Positions 24,881 to 33,297 of a DNA stretch of 64,000 nucleotides are shown here, piece after piece. Below the pieces are notes generated by a model that did not search any database, was not told where the DNA came from, and worked only from the letters and a program-made list of their open reading frames with translations. This DNA comes from Natrarchaeobaculum aegyptiacum (GTDB taxonomy: Archaea > Halobacteriota > Halobacteria > Halobacteriales > Natrialbaceae), in assembly GCF_002156705.1 (NCBI RefSeq), contig NZ_CP019893.1:2728001-2792000 (forward strand), read 5' to 3'. How positions within the stretch are numbered: the first letter of the stretch is position 1; the number at the start of each line of letters is the position of its first letter. A program made the translations under genes and the position numbers.

Positions 24881-26047
24881 ATGGACTACACCGAGACCGA
24901 CGAACACCAACTGATCCGCGACAGCGTCCGCGAGATTGCAGCAGACTACGACTGGGCCTACTGGAAAGACTGCATCGAGGAGAACGAGTTCCCCGAGGCG
25001 TACTGGGCCGACCTCGCACGCGACGGCTGGCTTGGCGTCACCATCCCCGAAGAGTACGGTGGTGCCGGACTGGGCATGCTCGAGATGTCGATGGTGATCG
25101 AGGAACTCTCTCGTGGCGGCGGGCAGGGTGGGATCATCTTCGTGCTCACGCCCGTCTTCGGCGGGATCAGCATCCAGCGCCACGGAACCGACGAACAGAA
25201 AGAGGAGTACCTGCCTGCGATCGCCGACGGCGAGATGCGCTTCTGTATGGGCCTGACCGAAGCGGGGGCCGGAACGAACACGCTCAACATCGACACGACG
25301 GCCGAACGTGAGTGTCAGGAGTTCGTCATCTCGGGCCAGAAGATGTGGATCAGCGGCGTCGAGAACGCCGACGAGATGCTATTGATCGCGCGAACGTCGG
25401 AACTCGATCCGGACAATCCGACCCACGGCGTCTCGATGTTCCTCGTTCCAGAGCCCGCCGAACAGGACGGCATCTCCCTGACGCCGCTGGACGTCGAGGT
25501 GCCGTGGTTCGAGACCCAGTACCAGGTGGACATCGACGGGCTGCGGGTCCACGAAGACCGCATTCTGGGCGCAGAAGACGGCGGCCTCTACCTCCTGTGG
25601 GACACCCTGAACACCGAGCGGATCGCTGGCGCGGCGAGCGCCATCGGCGGCGGCCTGCGAGCGATCGACCTCGCCGTCGACTACGCCAACGAACGCTCGG
25701 TCTTCGGCCAGCAGATCGGCGGCCACCAGGCGATCCAGCACCCGCTCGCCGACGCTTACGCCGAATTACTCTGTGCCCGCGAGATGACCTACAAGGCCGC
25801 CTCGAAGTGGGACCAGGGCGAAGACGCCGGCACGGAGGCCAACGTCGCCAAACTCCGCTCGAGTGAGGCCGCGACGAAAGCCGCCGACCGGGCCGTCCAG
25901 ACCCACGGCGGCAACGGCTTCTCGGCCGACTACGAGGTCTACGACATCTGGCAGAATTCGCGGCTGTTACAGACCGTCCCGATCACCAACGAGATGGTCA
26001 GGAACTTCCTCGCCGAACACACGCTCGGACTCCCGCGATCGTACTAG
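24881..26047 (+). CDS. Acyl-CoA dehydrogenase
   Basis: 388 residues, three-domain acyl-CoA dehydrogenase fold. MDYTETDEHQLIRDSVREIA opens the helical domain; MGLTEAGAGTN and KMWISGVENAD mark the FAD/substrate beta-domain; FGQQIGGHQAIQHPLADAY and VQTHGGNGFSADYEVYD close the C-terminal helical domain. The enzyme makes the alpha-beta double bond in acyl-CoA using FAD and passes electrons to ETF. The catalytic glutamate position was not identified with certainty. ATG 24881 gives the conserved N-terminus and has TATA-like GATTATT upstream. Divergent from the carboxylase gene, suggesting joint control. Confidence 0.93.
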   Translation: MDYTETDEHQLIRDSVREIAADYDWAYWKDCIEENEFPEAYWADLARDGWLGVTIPEEYGGAGLGMLEMSMVIEELSRGGGQGGIIFVLTPVFGGISIQRHGTDEQKEEYLPAIADGEMRFCMGLTEAGAGTNTLNIDTTAERECQEFVISGQKMWISGVENADEMLLIARTSELDPDNPTHGVSMFLVPEPAEQDGISLTPLDVEVPWFETQYQVDIDGLRVHEDRILGAEDGGLYLLWDTLNTERIAGAASAIGGGLRAIDLAVDYANERSVFGQQIGGHQAIQHPLADAYAELLCAREMTYKAASKWDQGEDAGTEANVAKLRSSEAATKAADRAVQTHGGNGFSADYEVYDIWQNSRLLQTVPITNEMVRNFLAEHTLGLPRSY

Positions 26048-26176
26048 GCTGGGCCACGCTGTCGTGGTCACCCGAACGACTCTGTCTTCTCGGCAACGGT
26101 CGTCTTGTATAGTATCACTTGGCTTGGTTGAAATGCTTACTGGTTGATAGGTTTCGGCGACCGTGGTGAATGCAGA

Positions 26177-26193
26177 GCGCGAATGTGGCACCA
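26177..26193 (+). repeat. Island repeat, copy R1 (17-base core)
   Basis: GCGCGAATGTGGCACCA, identical over 17 bases to copy R3 at 29838-29854. It is intergenic and on the same strand as the membrane gene that starts 139 bases downstream. Only the core is recognisable here; the longer flank seen in R2 and R4 is absent. Confidence 0.6.
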
Positions 26194-26331
26194 ATCTCAG
26201 TAAAATATGAGCCAGAGAACGGTGGTCGGAATCTAACAAGCACAGTGCCGGGCACAGATGTCCGAGATCGACCTTAGTAGCAAGTGTATCGGATGATTAA
26301 ATAACAGCTGGTGGGGATGGTCCATCGCAAG

Positions 26332-27060
26332 ATGTACAGCAAGGTCGAGAAGGCATTGTTTGGCCGGTTTGGCCTCGCTAGCGACTATCTGACGCAGATC
26401 ATCACACACGCGTTCCTCGTTGTCGGAATCGTCGCTTTCCAATGGAGTGTGTTCGAGATCCTCCTAATCTATGTGCTCGAAATCGCAGTCATTAACGTTT
26501 TGTTCACCTTCGCAGCGCTGTTTGCCGCCCAACCAATCGACGGCCGTGACGCGGAGAAATGGAAGCGGGAACCGAACCCTATCCGGACGATTCCACTTCT
26601 CCCGCCGGTGTACAGACGAAACGTTGGAGTGGTGGTGAAACAGTTCCTCGCGTCGTTGTTCTACCTGTCGATCATCGGCATAGCAGTTGTCGACTTTATA
26701 GAGCAAAGCGTTCTCTCGTTGCTTTCCTCGTCGGCTGGTCTCGCAGTACTCGCTATCTGCATCACACAAACAGCACGCGTCTGGCAACAATTCTTTGCCG
26801 GTCAGTCGTATCGAGAACGATCGCCAGCTGAGGCAATCAAAGCCGCTCAAAAACCGTTGGGAGAGGCTTTGTTTCTGCTATTGCTCGTGATTGTACCGAT
26901 TACGGTTGCTCTAGGAATAACTGCAATCGCAGTAGCTGGAGATGGAGGTGAAATCGAACTCGGTGCTGTTGAGACTGGGGCCGTACTGCTGCTGTATGTC
27001 ATTCCTATCGGCGTAGTCAGAGTATGGTTGCAAGACGCTAAGCTAACGATTATAGACTGA
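26332..27060 (+). CDS. DUF6498-like polytopic membrane protein (island copy A)
   Basis: 242 residues with about six membrane segments. Conserved landmarks shared with its paralogue at 29070: ITHAFLVVGIVAFQW, EIAVINVLFTFAALFAAQPIDG, REPNPIRTIPLLPPVY-RNVG, a basic loop RVWQQFFAGQSYRERSPAEAIK and YVIPIGVVRVWLQ. I recall DUF6498 as a fitting haloarchaeal family, function unknown. ATG 26332 (MYSKVEKALF) aligns with the paralogue's start and sits about 30 bases after TATA-like ATTAAATA (26296-26303); ATG 26317 is possible. Lower GC than flanking genes. Confidence 0.75.
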   Translation: MYSKVEKALFGRFGLASDYLTQIITHAFLVVGIVAFQWSVFEILLIYVLEIAVINVLFTFAALFAAQPIDGRDAEKWKREPNPIRTIPLLPPVYRRNVGVVVKQFLASLFYLSIIGIAVVDFIEQSVLSLLSSSAGLAVLAICITQTARVWQQFFAGQSYRERSPAEAIKAAQKPLGEALFLLLLVIVPITVALGITAIAVAGDGGEIELGAVETGAVLLLYVIPIGVVRVWLQDAKLTIID

Positions 27061-27103
27061 CGAAAAGACCATCGCAACCGCGTACAGAGCAGTTTTAGTT
27101 ATG

Positions 27104-27198
27104 GTGTTGCACCTATCCTCTGAGTGGGGCATGCCACTCTTGACAGAAGCTGGGTAGTTCACACGAGGCGTGCTGAACTCACAGCGCAAATGTTGCAT
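27104..27198 (+). repeat. Island repeat, copy R2 (95 bases)
   Basis: Aligns without gaps to R4 (30441-30535) with about 67 of 95 bases identical by eye. Its core reads GCGCAAATGTTGCAT, a diverged form of GCGCGAATGTGGCAC. It lies between the first island membrane gene and the 94-residue membrane gene, ending 38 bases before the latter's ATG. Confidence 0.65.
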
Positions 27199-27235
27199 AG
27201 TGCTTTTTGAACTGTATGAGAACTACCACAGTACA

Positions 27236-27520
27236 ATGCCCTCCAAAACGGTATTCGACTCGAACTGGAGTTCGAACATTTTTGAGAAGCCAAAAGGGTG
27301 GCCGTATAATGCCGTACTCTTGTTTGCGGCAGCCCTTTCTTTCTTCTTGATGTACACTAGAGAAACAGGGGCTTGGATGACTCTTGGATTTATTTTCATC
27401 GTCTTTGCTATTGGTGAATCGATTCCGTCGGAGCGAACATCGCTCGCAGGAGCCATTCGGGTCGGCGGACTTGGACTTGTCGTCCTTGTTGCTGTTATAA
27501 TCGACTTTGGACTCAAGTAG
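27236..27520 (+). CDS. Small two- to three-helix membrane protein of the island
   Basis: 94 residues. Soluble start MPSKTVFDSNWSSNIFEKPK, then hydrophobic segments NAVLLFAAALSFFLMY, TLGFIFIVFAIGESI and VGGLGLVVLVAVIIDF. I recognise no family. TATA-like GCTTTTTG (27202-27208) lies about 30 bases upstream of ATG 27236, consistent with a leaderless message that begins just after repeat R2. An upstream in-frame start would lie before the promoter. AT-rich codon use sets it apart from the flanking core genes. Confidence 0.65.
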   Translation: MPSKTVFDSNWSSNIFEKPKGWPYNAVLLFAAALSFFLMYTRETGAWMTLGFIFIVFAIGESIPSERTSLAGAIRVGGLGLVVLVAVIIDFGLK

Positions 27521-27694
27521 TACCTTGACAATCAATGCACTCGAGCCGTTCCCGGGTCGATACTGCTGTCGGCTGTCATACCGTTGGTGACACGGCTGCG
27601 GTCGGGATCGGTTCGCATCCGCTGGAGGTCCGTCGAACCGGGCGCGATCGGCCCCACCAAAACGTTGTTTACCACACATGAACAAGACCGGGAT

Positions 27695-28936
27695 ATGCCC
27701 CTGAGTCCGGACCGTCGACTCCAGCTCCGGATCGCATGTGCGCTCGCGCTCGTGATCGGAGTCAACGCGGTCGTTCTGTCAGTGCTCGCCTGGGGTGTCC
27801 ACCGCGGGCTCTCCGCGAGCGGCCACGCGATACAATTCGATCTCGGGCTCCCAGCTACTGTCGGAGCGGTCCTACTCGGCGCGATCGGTCTCGTGGCTGT
27901 CCAGGCACGATACGGGTCGAAGAGAGTCGTCGCGGATCTCGAGACGGAGCCGATCGAGGGTGACGGCCCACGGGATGTCGGCGCGCGAGTTAGACGGCTG
28001 GCAAAACAGGCCGACGTTCCGGTGCCACCTGTGGCCGTCGCCGACCGTGACGAGCCGAACTGCCTGACCATCGGTACCCAACGCTCGCCGACGGTCGTCA
28101 TCACCACGGGATCGCTCAAGCAACTGGACGACGACGAACTCGACGCCGTACTAGCCCACGAGATTGCGCACCTTGCCAACCGTGATCTGACCGTCGTGAG
28201 CGCTGTCGCCGCGATCGTCGCTATCGGTGATCGCTTGCTCGAGCGTGAGCGCACGCTTCGGGAATTTCTCGTATCGATTATTGTCGTCGCATTCTACGCT
28301 ATCGCCGCGTTCTGGATCATCCTCCTGCTGGCAGCACCGTTTCTCGTGATCGCAACGCTGTTCATCTTCGTGAGTGCCGTCGCAAGGCTGTTACTGGCGG
28401 TGAACGCGATTACGATCGGGCTCTTCGCTAAGACGCGCGAGCACGCCGCTGATCGCGGTGCGAGCGAACTGACCGGCGACCCGGCCGCGCTTGCGAGTGC
28501 CCTCGAGACCCTCTCCGGGGATGATCGACCAAACCGAGACGCGCGCCTGGACGCGAGCGCAACGCTCGGCATCGTTCCGCAGTCCCTGTCGGTCGATAGA
28601 TCGGACGATGGCGACGAGGAGGGCTGGTTCGACCGCTGGTTCGTGAGCCAGTTCAGCGCGTTGCGGGAGAATATCTCGAACTACTCGGCCAACGAGGAGG
28701 ACTCCGCGACTCCAGAGTGGCGTGATCAGGAGTCCACAACCGCGGAGTGGCGCGAGCCCGATTACAGTGCCGACGACGAACCGAAGTCCTGGATCGTCGA
28801 ACCGTTCGTAGAGAGCCTCGTTTCCCCAGTCCGGAATCGCGTTCGACGGCTGCTTTCGTGGCGACCCGCGACACATCCCACGACCGAGGCGCGGATCGAA
28901 CAGTTGCAGACGCTCGAGTGGCGGCGACGGAACTGA
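27695..28936 (+). CDS. htpX: HtpX-like M48 membrane metalloprotease
   Basis: 413 residues. The zinc protease motif HEIAH is at residues 155-159, with the third ligand expected in KTREHAADRGASEL. Two hydrophobic segments lie at about 15-35 and 52-70 and a further pair near 190-235, typical of HtpX, a membrane protein quality-control protease facing the cytoplasm. The region after residue 275 is an acidic, repetitive extension (EDSATPEWRDQESTTAEWRE) before a C-terminal HPTTEARIEQL. ATG 27695 was preferred to an extension of 37 residues with no family match. It is in the middle of the membrane-protein island. Confidence 0.87.
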   Translation: MPLSPDRRLQLRIACALALVIGVNAVVLSVLAWGVHRGLSASGHAIQFDLGLPATVGAVLLGAIGLVAVQARYGSKRVVADLETEPIEGDGPRDVGARVRRLAKQADVPVPPVAVADRDEPNCLTIGTQRSPTVVITTGSLKQLDDDELDAVLAHEIAHLANRDLTVVSAVAAIVAIGDRLLERERTLREFLVSIIVVAFYAIAAFWIILLLAAPFLVIATLFIFVSAVARLLLAVNAITIGLFAKTREHAADRGASELTGDPAALASALETLSGDDRPNRDARLDASATLGIVPQSLSVDRSDDGDEEGWFDRWFVSQFSALRENISNYSANEEDSATPEWRDQESTTAEWREPDYSADDEPKSWIVEPFVESLVSPVRNRVRRLLSWRPATHPTTEARIEQLQTLEWRRRN

Positions 28937-29069
28937 CCACCTGGGTCGCAGTGCTGTCGGTCGGCTGTGGTGTGGTTTTCAGCGTCGTGAAGCGTCTCGT
29001 CCGACAGCGGCGGGCGTTCATGACTGGTTACGACAGCCGACCGAAAAATAGGCAGCCCTACCTGCCGGT

Positions 29070-29786
29070 TTACCGCTCATAGGGGAGCGTCACGGTCAAT
29101 CCACCGTTCTGCAGCCAGCCCCTGGCAACTCCGATAGGGATCACATATGCTAATAATACGATAGTCTGTGACTCTATACCGTCTACTGCAAACGCAGCAG
29201 TCACCAGTACGAAGGTAACAGGTACAAATACGAACAAGACTATAACGAGGAGTTCGTGAATTGGCCAAAGGCCGACTTTGATCGCTTCTGCTGGCGACCG
29301 GTTTTGATATGCCTGATCGGCAAGGAACTGTTGCCAGACACGCGATATTTGAGTGATACAAATGGCGAGTATCGCAAGGCCAACTGTTGGCGAAATCAGC
29401 GAGGGTATACTCTGGTTTGTGAGTTGGACTACAGCATGCATAAACGGGAGAATATAGACAAATCCAAAGGGCATGTATTTTAGAAAGATTCCAACATTTC
29501 GATCATACACCGGTGGAAAAAATGGAATTAGCCGAATTGGGGTCGGTTCTCTCTGCCATTTATCGCCGTCATGGCCTTCTATCGGTTGTGCCGCAAACAG
29601 CGCTACGGTTACGAACAGGACGTGAATGACTGCGATCTCGATTAGATAGAGGAGTACTATTTCACCAACTTCCCAATTAAAAAATAGAATTCCAATAACA
29701 AGGAAGAGGTGCGTGATGATTGGAGAAAGATACTCTCGAGAGACTCCAAGTTCATCGGAAATCGTCTCATCAACTCTTTTGGACAT
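29070..29786 (-). CDS. DUF6498-like polytopic membrane protein (island copy B, inverted)
   Basis: 238 residues, paralogous over its whole length to the gene at 26332: ITHLFLVIGILFFNWEVGEI, EIAVIHVLFVTVALFAAQPIEG, REPTPIRLIPFFPPVYDRNVG, RVWQQFLADQAYQNRSPAEAIK and YVIPIGVARGWLQ. About six membrane segments. It is inverted relative to copy A, with the HtpX-like gene between them. ATG 29786 (MSKRVDET) aligns with the other copy; 22 extra upstream codons are open but AT-rich and unlike it. Function unknown; the conserved PIRL-P-PPVY-RNVG loop is probably the functional part. Confidence 0.75.
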   Translation of the reverse strand: MSKRVDETISDELGVSREYLSPIITHLFLVIGILFFNWEVGEIVLLYLIEIAVIHVLFVTVALFAAQPIEGHDGDKWQREPTPIRLIPFFPPVYDRNVGIFLKYMPFGFVYILPFMHAVVQLTNQSIPSLISPTVGLAILAICITQISRVWQQFLADQAYQNRSPAEAIKVGLWPIHELLVIVLFVFVPVTFVLVTAAFAVDGIESQTIVLLAYVIPIGVARGWLQNGGLTVTLPYER

Positions 29787-29837
29787 CTCCTGAATAAGAT
29801 ATAATCGACTCTCCCTATATGTGCTACTGTATATATG

Positions 29838-29854
29838 GCGCGAATGTGGCACCA
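29838..29854 (+). repeat. Island repeat, copy R3 (17-base core)
   Basis: Exact 17-base match to R1. It lies in the divergent gap between copy B (minus) and the 139-residue membrane gene (plus). After the core, GATCGGTCAGTACAGA at about 29880-29896 resembles sequence in the same relative position after R4. Confidence 0.6.
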
Positions 29855-29933
29855 GGTCTGCCTCGGTCTGTAAAGAGATGATCGGTCAGTACAGAAGTCA
29901 CACTTATCACTGGGAGGATGATATATTTGCTTA

Positions 29934-30353
29934 ATGTCCATTCCTGAGTCTGTGCAGTCACTTGCTGACGACGATCTTCGTTCGAGTGCTCTGAGGGGGT
30001 TGTTGATAGCGTTCGCTCTCACCCCAATCCTATTGCTCCCCAGTAATGTTCGAGAAATCACCTCGCCAGAAGCGACTGTGATGGCTCTCGGGCTTGGTGT
30101 ATTGCTTGGAGTCCTACTGAGCTACATTACGGATAATATGCTCCAGCAGAACGATGGGGCAAATTCTACTGTAGCAGGCCTTCTCCTTGCATTGGTCGGT
30201 GGGCTACTTGTCTTTATTGCTGGTATTGGTATTTACGCACTCGGATTAGGAGAAGCGAGTGTTGTCGTCCACTTTGCCTTGGCATTCATCTGGAGTATGG
30301 CACTTACATCAGCAATTCGGCATCTCGGCATGACGGGCACACCCACTAAATAG
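29934..30353 (+). CDS. Four-helix membrane protein of the island
   Basis: 139 residues. After MSIPESVQSLADDDLRSSAL there are four membrane segments: LLIAFALTPILLLP, TVMALGLGVLLGVLLSYI, VAGLLLALVGGLLVFIAGIGIYAL and VVVHFALAFIWSMALTSAI. I recognise no family. The ATG is 80 bases after repeat core R3, and the repeat R4 follows 88 bases after the stop, so the gene is bracketed by two copies of the repeat. TATA-like ATATATTTG lies only about 10 bases upstream, so the promoter is unclear. Confidence 0.65.
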   Translation: MSIPESVQSLADDDLRSSALRGLLIAFALTPILLLPSNVREITSPEATVMALGLGVLLGVLLSYITDNMLQQNDGANSTVAGLLLALVGGLLVFIAGIGIYALGLGEASVVVHFALAFIWSMALTSAIRHLGMTGTPTK

Positions 30354-30440
30354 AACTCCTCTCATCGATTTTGCTGATCAATACGCACGTGGTGTGTGCG
30401 GATGGTTCCTCGCTATTGGTGTGAAACAAACGACATCGTC

Positions 30441-30535
30441 GTGCTGCACTCACCCTCTGAGTCTGTCACGCCGTTTCTGACAGGAATCGGATAGTTCGTT
30501 CAGTGTGTGCTGGACTCACAGCGCGAATGTGGCAC
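30441..30535 (+). repeat. Island repeat, copy R4 (95 bases)
   Basis: Gapless partner of R2. It contains CTGACAG, a GTTC segment and the block GACTCACAGCGCGAATGTGG near its right end. It lies in a convergent gap between the 139-residue and 130-residue membrane genes, so it is not simply a promoter for a downstream gene. Confidence 0.65.
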
Positions 30536-30605
30536 GGACTGAGGAGCGATCAACGTGGAAGATCGAACGGCCAGTACAGAGGCTTCATCTGACACTATGC
30601 TGTTG

Positions 30606-30998
30606 TTATATCGATTCGATTATCTTTGACTGCAGAACAATCTCAATCCGAGCAAGCACAAATGAAAGTACGATGGTCGCAGGTCCAGTTATATACAGGA
30701 AACCGATTAGTGGGTCGCCTGGACCAGGATCCGCCTCCGCTCGAAACCACAACCAGATGCCACAAGCGCAGACGATTACCGGCGTTACAGTCCGATATTC
30801 GATCAGCAACAACGCGGGTACTGCACCTACTACAAAAAACACAGCCAACGGTATGAACCAGACCCATACCGGCTCAAAGAGCTGGTAGGCCTGATTCTGT
30901 GCGTACCAGCCAAGTCCGGCTGCGGTAAGTGTCCCAGCTACAACTGATAACATAATAGCGGCCGTATTGAGTGTCCTCATATTCGGCACCTCAATCAT
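30606..30998 (-). CDS. Four-helix membrane protein of the island
   Basis: 130 residues with four hydrophobic segments: TAAIMLSVVAGTLTAAGLGWY, WVWFIPLAVFFVVGAVPALLL, VIVCACGIWLWF and GFLYITGPATIVLSFVLA. I recognise no family. The N-terminus could be MIEVPNM (30998) or MRTLNTAA (30980). It is the last gene of the AT-rich island, facing the opposite way to the gene at 29934. About 256 bases of noncoding, AT-rich sequence separate its start from the end of the acyl-CoA ligase gene. Confidence 0.62.
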   Translation of the reverse strand: MIEVPNMRTLNTAAIMLSVVAGTLTAAGLGWYAQNQAYQLFEPVWVWFIPLAVFFVVGAVPALLLIEYRTVTPVIVCACGIWLWFRAEADPGPGDPLIGFLYITGPATIVLSFVLARIEIVLQSKIIESI

Positions 30999-31254
30999 TT
31001 CTGATGAATGTAGTCTGATAATGAATGATGATACATCTACCGATACCGTTGCAAAAACCTAGCTCCAGAGTGGGTCACACTGCTACCGATTGCTAAACTC
31101 TCTGTCAAGATTGGGGTTGGACTCGCGCTCTGTATTCAGCAGTCAACTCTTATCATATGCTGAGGGGATCAACAGACTCTAACAACTGAACGGGTTCGCA
31201 TACCGATCACACAGCAGTCATGCGATTGGGTGCGCACTGATCGGTCAGTGGCTT

Positions 31255-32907
31255 CTATAGCTCCTCGCCACTCGACTGCAATGGCTCCTCGAGTCGGTCT
31301 TCGACGTCTGCTTCGAGGACGTACCGCTGGACTTTCTGGGTGGCACTGCGGGGGAGTTCGTCGACGACGAACACCCGCCGCGGGTGGGCGTAGGTCGCGA
31401 CGCGCTCGAGAGCGAACGAGCGGATTTCGTCTTCGGCTACGTCGGTGTCCGCTTCGGGGACGACGAACGCGACGGGGGCTTCGCCTTTCACGTCGTGTGG
31501 TGCGGCGACGACGGCTGCTTCGGCCACGTCGGGGTGTTCGTAGAGGACGTCCTCGACTTCGGCCGGGTAGACGTTGTTCCCGCCGGTGATGATCATGTCG
31601 TCGGCGCGGTCGACGATCCAGAAGTAGCCGTCCTCGTCGATGCGGGCGACGTCTTCGGTGTAGAACCAGCCCTCGTCGTCGAATACCTGCTCGGTTTTGC
31701 CCGGCCGGTCGTGGTAGCCCTCGAAGACCATCGGGCCGCGGATCGCCAGTTCGCCGGTGACGGCTTCGTCGTCGTCGAAGTCGATCTCTGGGTCGGGGAA
31801 CGGATCGATGTCTTCGGGTGCGATCTTCGTCTCGCGCGTCGCAGTATCGACGAGTTTGAGTTCGACTCCCGGCAGCGGCGGACCGACGCAGCCTGCTTCC
31901 TTTCGGACGCCGTTGAACGGTTCGACCGTTCCGGCCGGCCCCGTCTCGGTCATCCCCCACCCCTCGACGACGGGAACGTTCCAGGCGTCTTCGATCTGCC
32001 GGCGAACCTCCTCTGCCAGCGGTGCGGCTGCACAGATGACGTTCCTGAGCGAGGAGAGGTCGTACTCCCCGGGATTCTCGCGGTACTCGCGGAACATCAT
32101 CGTGTACAGCGCCGGCACCCCGGCGAACATCGTGATCTCGTGTTCGTCGATCGCCGTCAGCATGTTCACCGGATCGGGCTCCGGCTGGAGGACCATCGTC
32201 CCGCCGCGATAGGTGAAGATCCCGAGCAACGCGTTCAGCGCGTAGATGTGGAACATCGGCAACACGAGCAGGATCGAGTCGTCGGCGTCGATGGCCAGCC
32301 CACCTTTCCCGTAACTCTCGAGGGTCGTCAGGACGTTTCGGTGACTGAGCAGGACTCCCTTCGGCCGGCCGGTCGTCCCACTCGTGTATGGCTGGATGCA
32401 GACGTCGTCGGGATCACGTTCGATCGGCTCGAACTCGTCGTCGGCGTCCATCGTCGCGTGCGAGTAGTTGACGATTCCCGCTTCCTCGTCGGCGACACCG
32501 GGCAGGAACAACGTTTCGACGTCCGCGGCTGCCGCCAGCTCCTTCGCCTCGTCGGCCAGGAACGCCGAAGCGATCATCGTCTCGATGCCAGCGTCTTCGA
32601 TGACGTACGCGAGCGTCTCAGGGTCCATCCGCAGATTCAGCGGCGTCGATACCGCCCCGGCCTTGATGATGCCAAAGTGGGCAGGCGGAAACTGCGTCGT
32701 GTTCGGGACGAAGAGTCCGACCCGGTCGCCGGGAGCTACACCGTGGTCGACCAGTACGTTCGCGACGCTGTTAGCCTCCTCCTCGAGTTCCCTGAACGAC
32801 TGCTCGCTCCCCATGAAGGAAAACGCCGTCTTGTCTTCGTACCTGTCTGCCGCCATCGCCGGGAGCGTCCCCATGTGCGCCAGTTGCTCCCCGTGGTGAT
32901 ATTCCAT
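31255..32907 (-). CDS. AMP-forming acyl-CoA synthetase (fatty-acid-CoA ligase type)
   Basis: 550 residues, ANL-superfamily adenylating enzyme. The AMP-binding loop is PYTSGTTGRPKGVLLSH (near residue 172), followed by the A5 motif VEGWGMTETGPAG, A7 GELAIRGPMVFEGYHDRPGKT, A8 YTEDVARIDEDGYFWIVDRADDMI and the A10 region RSATQKVQRYVL. It activates a carboxylic acid with ATP and CoA; chain length is not readable. A TATA box (32936-32943) and an inverted repeat precede the start. It fits with the acyl-CoA block at 19.6-26 kb. Confidence 0.92.
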   Translation of the reverse strand: MEYHHGEQLAHMGTLPAMAADRYEDKTAFSFMGSEQSFRELEEEANSVANVLVDHGVAPGDRVGLFVPNTTQFPPAHFGIIKAGAVSTPLNLRMDPETLAYVIEDAGIETMIASAFLADEAKELAAAADVETLFLPGVADEEAGIVNYSHATMDADDEFEPIERDPDDVCIQPYTSGTTGRPKGVLLSHRNVLTTLESYGKGGLAIDADDSILLVLPMFHIYALNALLGIFTYRGGTMVLQPEPDPVNMLTAIDEHEITMFAGVPALYTMMFREYRENPGEYDLSSLRNVICAAAPLAEEVRRQIEDAWNVPVVEGWGMTETGPAGTVEPFNGVRKEAGCVGPPLPGVELKLVDTATRETKIAPEDIDPFPDPEIDFDDDEAVTGELAIRGPMVFEGYHDRPGKTEQVFDDEGWFYTEDVARIDEDGYFWIVDRADDMIITGGNNVYPAEVEDVLYEHPDVAEAAVVAAPHDVKGEAPVAFVVPEADTDVAEDEIRSFALERVATYAHPRRVFVVDELPRSATQKVQRYVLEADVEDRLEEPLQSSGEEL

Positions 32908-32925
32908 GGTACGATCACGCGTACC
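32908..32925 (-). promoter_or_regulatory. Inverted repeat between TATA box and start of acyl-CoA ligase gene
   Basis: GGTACG (32908-32913) and CGTACC (32920-32925) are exact arms six bases apart. They sit directly upstream of the ATG and downstream of the TATA box, over the expected transcription start, so a bound protein would block initiation. Confidence 0.4.
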
Positions 32926-32935
32926 ACACTATCTG

Positions 32936-32943
32936 TATTAAAT
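32936..32943 (-). promoter_or_regulatory. TATA box of acyl-CoA ligase gene
   Basis: ATTTAATA on the minus strand, 29-36 bases upstream of the start codon at 32907. Confidence 0.55.
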
Positions 32944-33004
32944 CACCGGATCGTTCACACGATCCGTTCGTTCGTGGCGCTCGAGTCGCTGTCTCCGACG
33001 AACG

Positions 33005-33133
33005 TCACCGTTCTCGGGTCCGTCCGCACCGGCGGCACCTGAACGTCTTCATCTCGCCGCCGACTTCGACCCAGAGCAACTCGTAGTCGTGCGGACAGAT
33101 CCGCTGACGAACGCGACTGGCAACACTTGTCAT
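33005..33133 (-). CDS. 42-residue small zinc-finger protein
   Basis: MTSVASRVRQRICPHDYELL starts this short gene, which continues with WVEVGGEMKTFRCRRCGRTRER. The CPH and CRRC pairs form a probable four-ligand zinc site typical of the many small zinc-finger proteins of haloarchaea. It is highly charged and would be cytosolic. A TATA-like CTTATAGAAG occurs about 75 bases upstream. It lies alone between the acyl-CoA ligase and purB, both on the same strand. The phase and composition argue for a real gene; function is unknown. Confidence 0.7.
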   Translation of the reverse strand: MTSVASRVRQRICPHDYELLWVEVGGEMKTFRCRRCGRTRER

Positions 33134-33297
33134 GGCTAGTCGACGCTTCTTGCCTGTCGTACTTACGTGTTCTTCTAAGATGGTTCTGAAGACAGTGGGT
33201 CAATATTACTTCTATAAGGTGGTTGAATGAGTGTTCGAAACCTATTTCTCTGAACGATCGTGAAGATTCCACGAGTTCAGAGCAGGACGACCCGACG

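Noticed and set aside
26048-31254. A transposon or provirus in the island
   Set aside because: No transposase, integrase or terminal inverted repeats were seen; the repeats are all direct and lie between genes.
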